Shown here: piece after piece, positions 11,939 to 23,250 of the stretch
Position numbering within the stretch: the stretch's first letter is position 1
Layout: the number at the start of each line of letters is the position of its first letter
From: Dendrocalamus latiflorus
Taxonomy: Eukaryota; Streptophyta; Magnoliopsida; Poales; Poaceae
Assembly (NCBI GenBank): GCA_017311315.1
Contig: CM029653.1
Span: forward strand, 42,258,665 to 42,322,664
Direction of reading: 5' to 3'
Length of the DNA stretch: 64,000 nt
The notes under the pieces: model-generated
Database searches by the model: none
What the model was told of the DNA's origin: nothing
Seen by the model: only the letters and a program-made list of their open reading frames with translations
Made by a program: the position numbers and the translations under genes

Positions 11939-12880
11939 ATGATGGAGTGTTTCCTTGATCTCATTCATGTGAATGGCACTGCTGCATTAACCCTAAAGGA
12001 CTCAATATGTGCTATTCTAGCAAATAATAACTTGAATGTGCAAGATATCAGGGGCCAAGGCTACGATGGGGCATGTAATATGAGAGGGGAATGGAATGCA
12101 TTGAAGGCTCTAATTCTACAGAAGTGTCCTTATGCATATTACATTCATTGCATGGTTTATCAACTTCAATTGGCTCTTGTTGCGACATCAAAGGAGGTAC
12201 ATGATAAGCACAATTTCTTTCAGCATGCAAATTTCATTGTAAATGTTGTGAGTGCTTCTCCTAAATATAGCAAATGACCATTCGGTCTTACGAAGTATAG
12301 CAAATGATCTTTAGTCTCAAAATATTCTTGAGGAGATGCTGGAGGTGCCTTTAAGATTCTTATCTCACTTGATTTTGTGTTCATTCTGCACGTTATGGAA
12401 AAAATTACAAAGATCACTGATATGCTATGTCAAACACTCCTAAAGAAATCTTTGGATATTTTAAATGCACTAGATTCTATTTTTATCTAGAGGGGGTCAA
12501 ATCTTTTTGTGTGAAGCATGAGATTGAGATCCCAGATATGAATCGCACGTATGTCATTTTCCCTAAATCCTTAAATTGTAACGATATTATAGTTATTTTT
12601 GTCTAAACAATTAAACTTATTTATTTTATATATATTGCAATTCGCAAGTATGTTAATGTGACTAAATTTCACAACAAGCATGATAACACCACGACACTTC
12701 ACCATTACAATGTTAATGTATTTAATGTTACCATAGATCAACAATTAGTTGAGTTAAATGATCATTTCAATTCTCAAGCAACAGAGCTTCTAACCCTCTA
12801 TGTATCCTTGGATCCAAGATTAGATTCCTTCGACAAGTCAAATATATGCACTTCAGTGCAAAAGGGAGGGGATCGATTTG
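11939..12880 (+). pseudogene. Decayed hAT transposase (ZMYM1-like type), fragment
   Basis: Separate open stretches match successive parts of the plant hAT-related transposase family often annotated as 'zinc finger MYM-type protein 1-like'. At 11939-12277 there are VNGTAALTLKDSI, GQGYDGACNMRGEWNALK and YAYYIHCMVYQLQLALV. At about 12344-12490 there is FVFILHVMEKI followed by TDMLCQ and a stop. Near 12510-12550 there is KHEIEIPDMNRTY. At 12658-12860 there is NVTIDQQLVELNDHFN then ELLTLYVSLDPRLDSF. The breaks include stop codons and what looks like a retained intron after NRTY. The N-terminal part is missing and the LTR element above abuts its left edge. It is not functional. Confidence 0.8.
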
Positions 12881-14148
12881 GCTTGGAGTATGGATTGATT
12901 TGATTTGGCTACACTATGGTCTGGTAGGGGTGAATTGGGAATTTCAGTTTTGCACCGTTTCTCCCACGCAAAAGAATTGGAACGGATTCGGTGTAATGGT
13001 ATTTGGCAAGTTGCGACTAACACGATGGTATGGAGGCAATTTTATATACGAATATGTGTACTCCGGGTATAAGTATTACTATGTTCTTTTAAACTTTTAA
13101 TTTCTCTAAAAATCAAAATAAATAGGAGTATTTTTTGAAGTAGAATCTTTAAACGACTTCTTGAGTCTAAAACTATGTGCATCATCCGTGTCGGCATCTT
13201 CACCCTCTATTATCGTCTCAAAAAGTACAGACAAAAACTATCTGTCGTAGCCAAAAACCATCAGTCGCAACCCAAAAAAAACATCACATATGTCTTGAGC
13301 AGTAAATTTACCGACACAATAAGCCACAGTCACACCACTATGGCCCATTTCTTTCCAGCTTATAACTTATAGTTTCCTCTGAACAAACAAATGAGACGAC
13401 TTCTTCGTCGTCTTTTCAAATCAGCTTATCGGATAGTTTTTTTAAAGCAGCTTATCGGCATTTAGTTTGATCGTATAAGCGCTCACGCTAGGATAAAAAT
13501 TATCAGCTATAACTAAAAAGAACCTTCTTGATTGAAAACCCAAAAATATTAGTTGGGATTACTAATTTACTATTCCTTCAGAGGGTCATCCAAGGTCATA
13601 TGCTGCCTGTCGGTGCATCTATTCTCAGAATATATACCTGATAAAAAAAACACAACCTTGCCCCTACCACCTGATCATGCAATATGACCATCCTGCGGCT
13701 TGCCTCTGGTCACGAGCAAATGCGTTCGGAGCAGTAAATGCTATACACAAGACACGTTTCTTTAACACGTACGTAGCCAAGCCATCAACTGATCTGTAGT
13801 TGTAACAACTACACCGTTTTGTCTCTGTATATTAGTGTTCATAAGATCGGTAGTGGTTTCCTGATCGTCCATACATCGGCTTCCTACAGAAAATGGCTTG
13901 TTTCAAGTAGATCCTGGACTTTCTTTAATAGTAATCCGTTCGGTAACGTCATCCCTGCTAGAAAATCTAACATCAGTATGTACTCCATGGTGCAACGTTT
14001 CGTGTATACGCTGATTGAACAGCGCAAGTTAAACACAGTTTTACGGTCGAAGTTCGATGAGATTTGCTACGGATACCTAAGGAACTGTAAACATGGTTGA
14101 TATGCACACTAATTGAACGGTAGCACAAATTTAACACGGATTTAAGGT
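12881..14148. other. Intergenic AT-rich DNA with a dispersed repeat
   Basis: No gene seen. At about 13340-13530 there is a dispersed AT-rich repeat with CAGCTTATCGG motifs and AACAAACAAATGAG; related sequence occurs at about 24010-24210 and, in reverse, at 24480-24690. The rest has only short frames. Confidence 0.4.
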
Positions 14149-14417
14149 GGTGATCGGTTCGGCTGAAAGCCTCATGGCTGAAAACACTGTAGCCGGCTGA
14201 AAAAAGCACTGTAGCTGATAGAGGCTTATTTACCATAATTAAATTTAAAAAATTTAAAAATAGGAAAAACATATTAGCCCATCACGTATAATGTAAAAAA
14301 ATACGAGGAAAAAAGAACCGGTAAAAAAACTAAAAAAAAGCCAAAAGTTCAGAAAAAGACGAAATTTATGAATAGTGCAAAAATAAGCTGAAGCCAGAAG
14401 CTGAAGCCATATTGATC
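14149..14417 (+). repeat. Dispersed AT-rich TIR element, copy 2
   Basis: It starts GGTGATCGGTTCGGCTGA and ends with a loosely inverted AGCCATATTGATCACTCC. The interior has the same poly-A/T modules as 1-345, in opposite orientation. A further degenerate copy follows at about 14465-14705. It is probably a non-autonomous hAT-like or similar element; no target duplication was confirmed. Confidence 0.5.
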
Positions 14418-15540
14418 ACTCCCCAACAGGATCATATGTGCAGTACATGCAGACGCGGTTTAGGCCCTGCTCAAAAGAGTTTTTTTAGTGGCTTGTTGAA
14501 AAACACTGTAGCTGACAATGATTTATTTAGCATAATTAAATTTAAAAATAAAAAAAATATGTTAGTCTATCATGTATAATACAAATAAATACGAGAAAAA
14601 ACTGATAAAAAAGCTTTAAAAACTAAAAGTATAAAAAAGACGAAATTTATAAATATTTTAACATAAGAAAAAAAATAAAAACTTAAACCGAAATGATCAT
14701 ATTCTTAGCCAGGATACTCCTGTCAGAAAGCAGCCAAAGCTCTCCACAGCCATTTAACTGCTCAATTTACTATAGAAATAGTATTCAAATGCATCCAGTA
14801 GGCTAGACTAGGGGCTAGGCGCATATTTAATAGGGCACTTCAATGAAAAACACTGCCAAAGCCAAACCACATTTTCCAGATTGGATCCAGTTGCACATCG
14901 AATAACCCTAAAGAAAAAAACTTTTCATAAATCAAAGAGAAATGCTCCCCACTTTTGTTCAATCGAAATAGGGGCAACCTCTTGGAAAAAATTCTCCAAA
15001 CAATTTTTCGAATTAAAAATCGCATGTGTTATCCACGTCAGCGTCTCTGTCGTCCACTGCTGTGTTAAAAAAACACAGATAAAAATCATCAACCACAGAT
15101 AAAAACCATCAGCCGTAGCCCAAACGAACACCACCAATATCATTCTTTTGGAATGAAAATAAATCAAAAGGCAAGAGTAGCATCTTACTAATGTGCCCTG
15201 CTCCAAGCGACTTCAGTTTCTGTACTTTTTTGGCTTCTGTCTTATTTAAGTTAGAAGTCACTTGGAACGTGTAGACTTCTAATTTTAGTTTTTTTTTTGC
15301 TTTTTCGTCTGTTTTCTTTTTTTGCTTTTGCTTTTTGTTCCTTTTTATTTTTATTGTTCGTAGAGATATAATAGTATTTTTATTTTTTAATTGAATAATT
15401 TATAAAAAAAAACTAACAGCCGTTCTGCCACGGTGCAATCTATTCGGAGCTGATGAAAAGCACGAGAGACGCATGAAGGCATAAGCATGAAGGTAGTACG
15501 TAATACTACTGTGCACCTAGTCCCCTACACACCGTAAGCA
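14418..15540. other. Intergenic, dispersed repeat fragments
   Basis: It contains the degenerate repeat copy at 14465-14705 and further AT-rich repeat fragments at 15050-15430. No gene recognised. Confidence 0.4.
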
Positions 15541-15548
15541 TGAAGGCA

Positions 15549-15572
15549 GCCGGCCGGCCGGCCGGCCGGCCG
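15549..15572. repeat. (GGCC)n short tandem repeat
   Basis: About six GGCC units in a row, self-complementary. Confidence 0.95.
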
Positions 15573-15689
15573 CTGGCAGCATCCATGTTCACGCAAGCAG
15601 AGAACGCAGAATGCCTATATGGCATTTTGTCGTACGCCGAAGCCAGCGTAGGCATGCAAGTAGCACTTACTATCTCTCTGCATACGAAT

Positions 15690-18070
15690 TTTTGTGGTAT
15701 CCGTATTTATAAAAATAGTTATATATAAACAAAAATAGTAAAAATAACATTTCTATTGCCCTACCACCGGACGACAGCGGCCTATAGATGATATGTGATG
15801 TCCCGGGAGTCTACTACCCAGCCACCGAACAGCAGATGGCCTACCACCGCACCACAATACAGCAGGTAATTAAGCCGACTGATTAGCCAGCTTAATTGCG
15901 TACATAAATACTTTTTTATATGTTATATCTGTCCAAATTTTTAAATATAGCAAATAAGTTCAAAAAATTATGAAATTTTATGTGTATCTTTTCGACACAA
16001 CGTACTTTATTGTGCAATTTTTGACAATTTTATCCACTCAGAATATTGCTCAAAAATTCATACTATAAAGATATTTGTAGGAGTTGTTACATATACCAAA
16101 CGAGCTCGAAAAATTATAAAATTTTATGTGTAGCCTCCCAGTCGATCTAATTATGTAATTTTTTTTAGAAATTTTATGTGCCTCGAATTTGCCATATTAA
16201 TTTAATCATAAAATTAGTTATATGCGACGCTCATTTAATTAGCTTACATGCGTGATTGCAGTTGGTCTCTGCACGTGCACGCCTTGATATGAGCTTTTGT
16301 CTCCCGACATATATGCTCGATTTACTCATCGTTGCGGCGCTCCTCCTCCCAGATCTCGTAGGCCCTTTTAAAATTTTACTCCTCGTAGCCGAAATTCTGC
16401 TGGTCATACGGGTAGATCTCTAAGTCGATTAACTTGCGGTAGCCACATAGCACTGCAAAAGATGCATCGTATATCGCTAATTATGATTTAATTAACAAAG
16501 TAAATTTGTAGCACATAAAATTTTTAAAAAATTACACAATTAAGTGGACTGTGTCGGAAGGCTTCATATAAAATTTCGTAATTTTTAAGCTCGTTTGCTA
16601 TATGTAACAACTCCTACAAATATTACAATATTATGAATTTTTGAGCAAAATTTAGAGCGTCTAAAATTAAAAAAAAATACACAATAAAGTATGTTGTGTC
16701 AAAATCAATTGCACATAAAATTTTGTAGTTTTTAAGTTTGTTTTCTATATTTAAAATTTTGGACAAATATGACACATAAAATAGTATTTAGGTAGTTAAT
16801 TAAGCTGGCTAATTAGCCTAAATAAACATAGTAAATTTGGATAATATAAACTTTTCAAAAAATTACACAACAAATATAACTATGTTGGAAGGTTTCATAA
16901 ATTTTTTTGTAAATTTTGGAGCTGATTAGCTATATGTACAAACTCAAAAAATTATTAAAACTTTATGAATTTTTTAACAATATTCAAAATGGATAAGATT
17001 ACTCAAAAATTATGCTATCAAGTACGTTATGTCAAGAGACTGTATGTAAATTTTCGTAATTTTTTGAGTTAATTCGGTGTATTTAAAAATTCAAACAATC
17101 ACTAAGCAAAAAAATTTAGGCGGATAATTAAGCTAGCTAATTAGCTTGCTTAATCTCCTATCATCAGGTGAGGAGACGATAGGTGATTTAGCTAGCTGAT
17201 TAGCCGGATTAATTAACTGCCTTAATTTTTTTCTGGGTATTTGTTTGAATTTTTAAATATATCAAATAAGCTCCAAAAGTTAAAAAAATTATGTATAGCC
17301 TTCAGACATGACATTCTTGACAGCGTAATTTTTGGATAATTTTATCCATTGTGAATGTTACTCAAAAATTTATACAATGTTGGTATTTTTATGAGTTTTT
17401 ACACATAACAAACTAGCTTCAAAAATTATAAAATTTATATGAAGTCTCCCGACATTGTTGTAGTTATTGTGTAATTTTTTGGAGAATTTTATATGGTCCA
17501 AATTTGTCACATTTATTTTGGTTATTTACGATTAAATTATCGTGAATTAACATTTCAAATTCGGAGCACATAAAATTTCTAAAAATAGACAATTAGGTTG
17601 ATTATGTTGGAAGGCTTCACATAAAATTTTTATAAATTTTGGAACTCGTTTGCTATATGTAATGATTCCTACAAATATTAAAATTATACAAATTTTTAAG
17701 CAATATTACAAGGGGATAAATATGTTAAAAATTGACAATAAAGTATGTTGTATCAGGAGTCTAGGCATAAAAATTTGTAATTTTTGTCCTCATTTGCTAC
17801 ATTTAAAACTTTGAGCAATTATAATATAAAATTACGAATTTAGGTAGTAATTAAGCCAGCTTAATCACTTGTCGTCCGATAGGCGAGCGATAGGTGCCTG
17901 CCGTCTGGTGGACGGGCGGCAGGAGCCTACCGTCTGTTTACGGGGCGACAGGTGCTACGTGTCGTCTCGCTAGTGCTGCCGCCCGTCTACCGGACAACAG
18001 AAGTGCTATTTTTGCAAATAAATAAATATATATATATATAATATGGCTAATTTTGTGAATACCGTATATA
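15690..18070. mobile_element. AT-rich element of five ~300-bp units in alternating orientation
   Basis: The outer ends are loosely inverted: GGTATCCGTATTTATAAAAA on the left, and on the right, read in reverse, GGTATTCAC and then AT-rich sequence. Both continue to a GC-rich block with CTACCACCGG or CTACCGGAC motifs. Inside, a ~300-bp unit recurs at about 15930-16230 (forward), 16490-16800 (reverse), 16830-17110 (reverse), 17225-17560 (forward) and 17560-17850 (reverse). Markers are the pair TTGTTACATATACCAAACGA and CGTTTGCTATATGTAACAA, and the pair ACGTACTTTATTG and CAATAAAGTATGTTG. Units are bracketed by AATTAAGCTRGCTAATTAGC-like motifs at about 15872, 16798, 17130, 17190 and 17850. There is no coding capacity. 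The class is unknown to me and the exact ends are uncertain. Confidence 0.6.
18026..18043. repeat. (AT)n microsatellite
   Basis: Short TA dinucleotide run inside the right end of the element above. Confidence 0.9.
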
Positions 18071-18336
18071 ACGGTGCGAAAGCTGACTTTGCCTCGTCCC
18101 GTACATAATACTGTTAAGGTAAAGATGATCATTTGCTGGGGCTGTTTAATTAGAAATTTTAACCAAGGGGCCCCTAAATTTACAGTGTTTTAGTACTTCA
18201 CCTTGTGCTCTTCGCAACGTATGTTGTCTCGTTTCTCTGTGAGATCGAGCCTCGAGGAGCCAGCAGTTCGAATGGTCGATCATTGTAATTTGCAGCTGGA
18301 ACTGTACATTGTTTTGACCCGGAGAATGCATATAGG

Positions 18337-20859
18337 TAGGGTGAAAACGGATCAGATATTTCCCGACCGACCGACCGCCAAATCCGAGTCGGATCGAAAT
18401 CGGATAGTTATATCGGATAATTATCGGATTCGGAGTCGGATTCGGATAGTTGTTTTCGGATACGGATTCGGATAGTTGTTTTCGGATACGGATTCGGAAA
18501 AGAACTATCCGGCGGATACGGATACTATCCGGGATTTTTTGAATAATACCCGGATATATTTTTCGGATATCCGACCCAATTGCAAGCAGTGCCAAGCCCA
18601 TCACTTCTCCACCGTCCTCGCTCCAACTCCGACGAGCACGGGGAGCACGCGCGGGCACGGGAGGCACACCGACGCCAGCAGTCAGCCGCCTCAGCCTCTA
18701 CGGCTCTACCTCACCTCCCCCAGTCCCCCCATCGACATCTCTCACGGGCCACGGCCGACCAACCCCAGATTCCCCAATCCCGACAACCTATCAACCATCA
18801 CAGAGCAGAGACCAGATAGAGAGAGTAGAGGGGAAGGAGGCACACCGGTCACCGGAGCTCGGACGAGTGGACGACAGCCGCACCGCCGCAGGAAGAGGAG
18901 CAGTGTAGCCGGAGCCGAGGGCAGCATCCCGCGTGATGACGAACTCATCGCCGGCGCTCCAGTCGCCGCCCGGCCATCCGCCGCTGGTGGCTCGCTCTCG
19001 GAGTAGTCGAGGTCGCCGTCATCATCGCTCGGAGCCAGGGGCGGGGGAAGGAGGGGCGGAGGGGGAGGAGAGGGTGCTGGGAGAGAAGGGGCGACCGGGG
19101 AAGGGGGGCGGCGGCGGAGGAGGGGGGCGGCTGGGGAAGGAGGGGGCGGCGGACGAGGAGGGGGCGACCGGGGGAGAGTGGGGTGGCGGGGGAGAAGGAG
19201 ACGACCGGGGAAGGAGGGGGCGGCGGAGGAGGGCGGGGGCGGCCGGGGAAGGAGGGGGCGGCGGAGGAGGAGGGGCGGCCGGGGGAGAAGGGGGCGACCA
19301 GGGGAGGAGTGGGGCGTCCGGGGAGGAGTGGGGCAGCGGGGGGAGGAGTGGGGCGGCGGGGGAAGGCGGGGGCGGGGGAATGCGGGGGGAGGCGGAGGAG
19401 GAGGGGGCGGCGGGGGCGGCGGGGAAAAATGAATCGGGCAGCGAAGGATTTGGGGGTTAGGGTTTTTTTTGATATTTTACGATTTAGTCCTTTAGGTTTT
19501 TGTTTATTTTGATTTCTTCTGTTCTAGCCCTCAGAAATTCTGATTTCATCGCGGAAAGATCCTATATATCCGTTGTGACATGTACATCTATATAGAGCAG
19601 TCCTTAGAATGCCAAATTTGAAGATTAAATTAGATTTTGGAGATGTAAATGTGCAATGTGTGTGTGTATGAGATGAGGAGAAAGATGTGGATGGTTGGAT
19701 CTTAATCCAATGACTGAAAAAAGTGATTAAGATATGTTATGATTTAGGCCAAGTTTATTTTTGCACTTGTGATATGAGGTGTCTTTTCTTGTTCTTCATT
19801 TTTGCACTTGTGATATAATGTGTCTTTTCTTATTCTTTCTTAAGAAATATTAGGGTTGGACTGCTGGAGAAGAAGATCAATCAAATCAACATATTCTAAC
19901 ATATATTTATAATTTTTACAACATAGCTCACCCCCATTGTGATTTTATTTTATGTAAGCAAATTACTACTACATGTGATTCTAATTCTAACATAGCTGCC
20001 TTCACCAACTGCCTTGAGCATTTGATGAGATAACCACCCCCATATATGTTACAATTAACCATTTTGTAAATAGAGATAGTCTATTATTGGTGCGTGTATT
20101 CCAATTAGTTACTAAATGTTCGAGAACTATTTAAATTGATTTCTTAACTATAGTAAACTGCACTTAAAACTCTGGTTGAGCTTTACTATTTGACTAGTTG
20201 GGCAGGCCTATGCCAGATTGTCGGACGATGAGCTAGAGCCGTGGAGCGGTGGAGTCCGCCGGATCCATGTTTGCCTTTCTTTTAAGATATTATCTAAATA
20301 TATGATTTTGATCCACCATTGCACTTATATACTGCTCGAGTGTCTGTCTGGTTTCAGAATTATAGAGTTGACCTTATCAAAATTGAAAATACCAACTAAA
20401 ACAACATACAAACACGAAGCGCTCAACCGAATTACTCAACTGATCTGAGGGCTTCTAATTTTGACACGCATGGTAGATTTGCAGTGTAGTTAGGGTCGAA
20501 ACATCAGTTTGGTTTTGTAGATCTTGAATTCCTTATGTCTAAGACATCTCCAATAGTATCATCACTTTAGCTATCTCTTAGCTATACTACGTCAACAAAT
20601 TTCTATGTGGAGAAAAAAGAAGGTGAGGAAAGAGAATATGTCCTACGTAATATCCAGAAACTCCTACGTAATATCCGACGAGATATTCGTTATCGTATTC
20701 GCATCCGCTCCGTATTCATTCCGTATCTGTGACCGATACTATCCGGATTCGTATTCGTATCCAGCACTATTTGTATTCGACTCCGAATCCAAGAAAAAAA
20801 TATGGGATAGGATATGGAATAAACAATATCCGACCGAATTCGACCTGTTTTCACCCCTA
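18337..20859. mobile_element. Ac/Ds-like hAT element, non-autonomous, 2.5 kb
   Basis: The termini are TAGGGTGAAAAC on the left and GTTTTCACCCCTA on the right, inverted and very like the known maize Ac/Ds end TAGGGATGAAAACGG. A perfect 8-bp duplication CATATAGG flanks it (18329-18336 and 20860-20867), the size made by hAT transposases. Both subterminal regions are crowded with CGGAT/ATCCG motifs in many copies (18340-18560 and 20640-20850), as expected for transposase-binding repeats. The interior has a GC-rich zone (18580-19430), then AT-rich sequence. No transposase frame is recognised, so it would need a helper element. Confidence 0.92.
19020..19430 (+). repeat. Extremely G-rich purine tract inside the hAT element
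   Basis: About 400 bp made almost wholly of GGGG, GGAGG, GGCGG and GGAAGG units on the plus strand. Overlapping open frames here encode only Gly/Arg/Glu low complexity in three phases, which is a composition effect. It has many runs suited to G-quadruplex formation. Confidence 0.9.
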
Positions 20860-20867
20860 CATATAGG

Positions 20868-21379
20868 ACGTGACTCCCATCAAACCAATAAATTTCCGAT
20901 GTAAGTACTCTGTAAATGCATTTTAATGTGGTATATTTTGCTACTGTGTACTTGTCCCGCTGTTCGTCCCACATATATATATGTTATTTTTTTTTGTCAT
21001 TTTTCTCATAATGTTATGGGCCGGTCTCTCTACTGCCAATGATCCCATCGATTAATTCAAACAGTTACAGGGACCAAGGCCCTACCCTTCCAGGACACAG
21101 GCTAGGCAGTCAGATTTGTGCTGTAAATCAGATGGAGCGTGTGTAGGACAACGCAATTTTGGTGTAGTAGTATTATTAACCAAGGAGAGGCAGGCACTCT
21201 GAATTTTAATTACTACCGTCGTACGATTGTGAGCAGATCTGCCAGTCCACCGGCAGTAAACTATGGCAACGTGTAGAACTACGTCGAGAACGTGGATGAT
21301 TAGTTTGTGTTGAAAAATTGGTGGTGGTGTTAAGTTAATGTTTAAATTTGTAAGAGTTTATAAGTTTTCAGAGTTACTA
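20868..21379. other. Intergenic, no feature seen
   Basis: I see no gene, paired ends or notable repeat in this stretch. Confidence 0.4.
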
Positions 21380-23250
21380 TCAATCAAGGGCTATTTGACC
21401 GACCAGGGGTGGTCTGACCGTTGATCCAATGTGGCCAAACTTTGGTTGGTGATCAAACCGCTAGTGCAGTGTGTTCGGTTTTTAGTTGGTGGCTTTTTTT
21501 TCAGAGAGGTGTTTTCTAGGTGCTCGACCTGAGCGGTCAGACCAACCATGGGGGGGTCCGACTGGGGCCAGTGGTGTAACTGGCCGCTCAATGGCAGTTA
21601 GACCGGTTTTGTTTGAAGGTATCGAGGAGGTTTTAGATATTTGTGGGAAATGGTCATAGTTTGAATTTTGAAATCCTAGGTCATTACATTTATGATACAT
21701 GAAGTATGTTTGGACTAACGTGTGTCAAGTTGTGAAGAACTTGTACTCAGAAACAATTTATTGATCTTTATTGTGTAGGAAGCTTAAATACAACCATGAT
21801 CGACGGCTTGGACCGAGACTAGGCTTGGGGATGAACTGCTGTACGGTCAAGAAAGTCAGACGAGATAGTTGAAATCAAGTAAGGCACACGGAAGATTAGG
21901 GATATTGAAGCGGTCGGTGCAAGTAAGATGTGGTCAAGAAAAACCGACATGAAGAGACTTATCTATGCGTGAGCCATTAGTGAACCTACATGTTGTAGGC
22001 ATGGAGATTGCTTGCATAGAAGGAAATGACCATGAAGTAGACTTAGAAAATGGGTAATGTTCGTGGTCAAAGCGAGTGTATTTTGGTGGGGAAGTCAAAA
22101 TATCGAAAACAGTGATGGAAACAAAATGGCGGCGCTTAGAATGTGTTGGGAGAGCGGTTTAGGTCAAGAATACGTTGAGGAGGCCAAGTAGATGTAAAAC
22201 TTGCTCCTTGACTGATTTTGGTTTATGCGCTTTGAAAAATATATATAAGTCATGTATAAGTGTAAAATATTGTTGGGGGGGGGGGGGGTTAACGGGCTTC
22301 TCTAGTTGTGCTAATGGATAATGAATATTAGGGTGAGATATGAGCTAGTTACTCCATCTACATGAGTATGATGGGTTGGAGGCATGTGGCTAATGAGATG
22401 AGAACCAACCATCATTTAGGGTTTGAGAGAGACTTTTTTGCAATGTAAGCTTTGGGGTGAGTGCTCATGTGAGAGCTTTATCCTCTACGATAGAGTGGTT
22501 GTAAAACATTTATCTACAAATTGCAGTAAATCAATCTTGTCTATCATATGTGGTGTGTTGTTACTCTTTTTGATTTTACACTTGTTATTGTTGGTGTTTT
22601 GCCTTATCTCTTTTCCCTCTTGATCTTATTGGGTTTCAAGAAAGTGAAGTGATGGAGATACCTTATAATGATCATATTACATCCATCTGGTGGCTAGTTA
22701 TAGTAAGATCTTAAAGCTTACCTTATTTGTTTTGATTTGGAGCCTTTCTAGTGAAATATTATTCCTAGGGTTTTGGCATGGAATCTTTGATTGCTCCTGC
22801 TTGCTGTGACATGTAAGAACTCAGCTAAAACCATCTTTGCTGTTCTCAACTCACAAGCAAGTTATATCTCAATTTCTTGAGTTTTGCCCGATTTGAATGC
22901 AACCTTGCTTGTCTTGAGAAAATATTAGAATTTTAGCCAAGATCCATACAATCCTTAGATAGATTAGGTTCATGAGATTCTCAGCAAGTTGTGTGCAAAG
23001 GTTTACATTATTTGAATACGTATTTTAAAGATTACACCATTTTTTATTTTGGCTTCGGGTAATTTCTAGTTCTAGGAACAGATGTGCAGTCAGAACGCCC
23101 TCATGCCTACAGTCCGACCGGTTGGACTGTCTGGCCGATCCAATCGCTCTCCCATTGTAGTATGATCGGCCCAGAAGAGTTGAACTCCGTTTGCTTACGT
23201 GCTTGTGAGTTCTTTGCTGGTGAGCAAATTTATTCTTTCTAGTTTCCAGT
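21380..23250 (+). mobile_element. LTR-retrotransposon remnant with GGTC/GACC-rich motifs
   Basis: The region carries many short GACCG/CGGTC motifs (GGTGGTCTGACCGTTGATCC, GCGGTCAGACCAACC, CAGTCCGACCGGTTGG) and a GCTGTGACATGTAAGAAC block. Positions 40780-41870 carry the same succession in reverse orientation. It has no intact coding region. I infer a degraded LTR retrotransposon of one family; termini were not found. Confidence 0.45.
22275..22288 (+). repeat. Poly-G run of 14
   Basis: Fourteen consecutive G, within the LTR-like remnant. Such runs can be sites of length error. Confidence 0.95.

Noticed and set aside
18933..19460. 175-codon Gly-rich frame, with two more in other phases
   Set aside because: All phases stay open because the DNA is an almost pure G/purine tract inside a transposon. 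It is not a glycine-rich protein gene.
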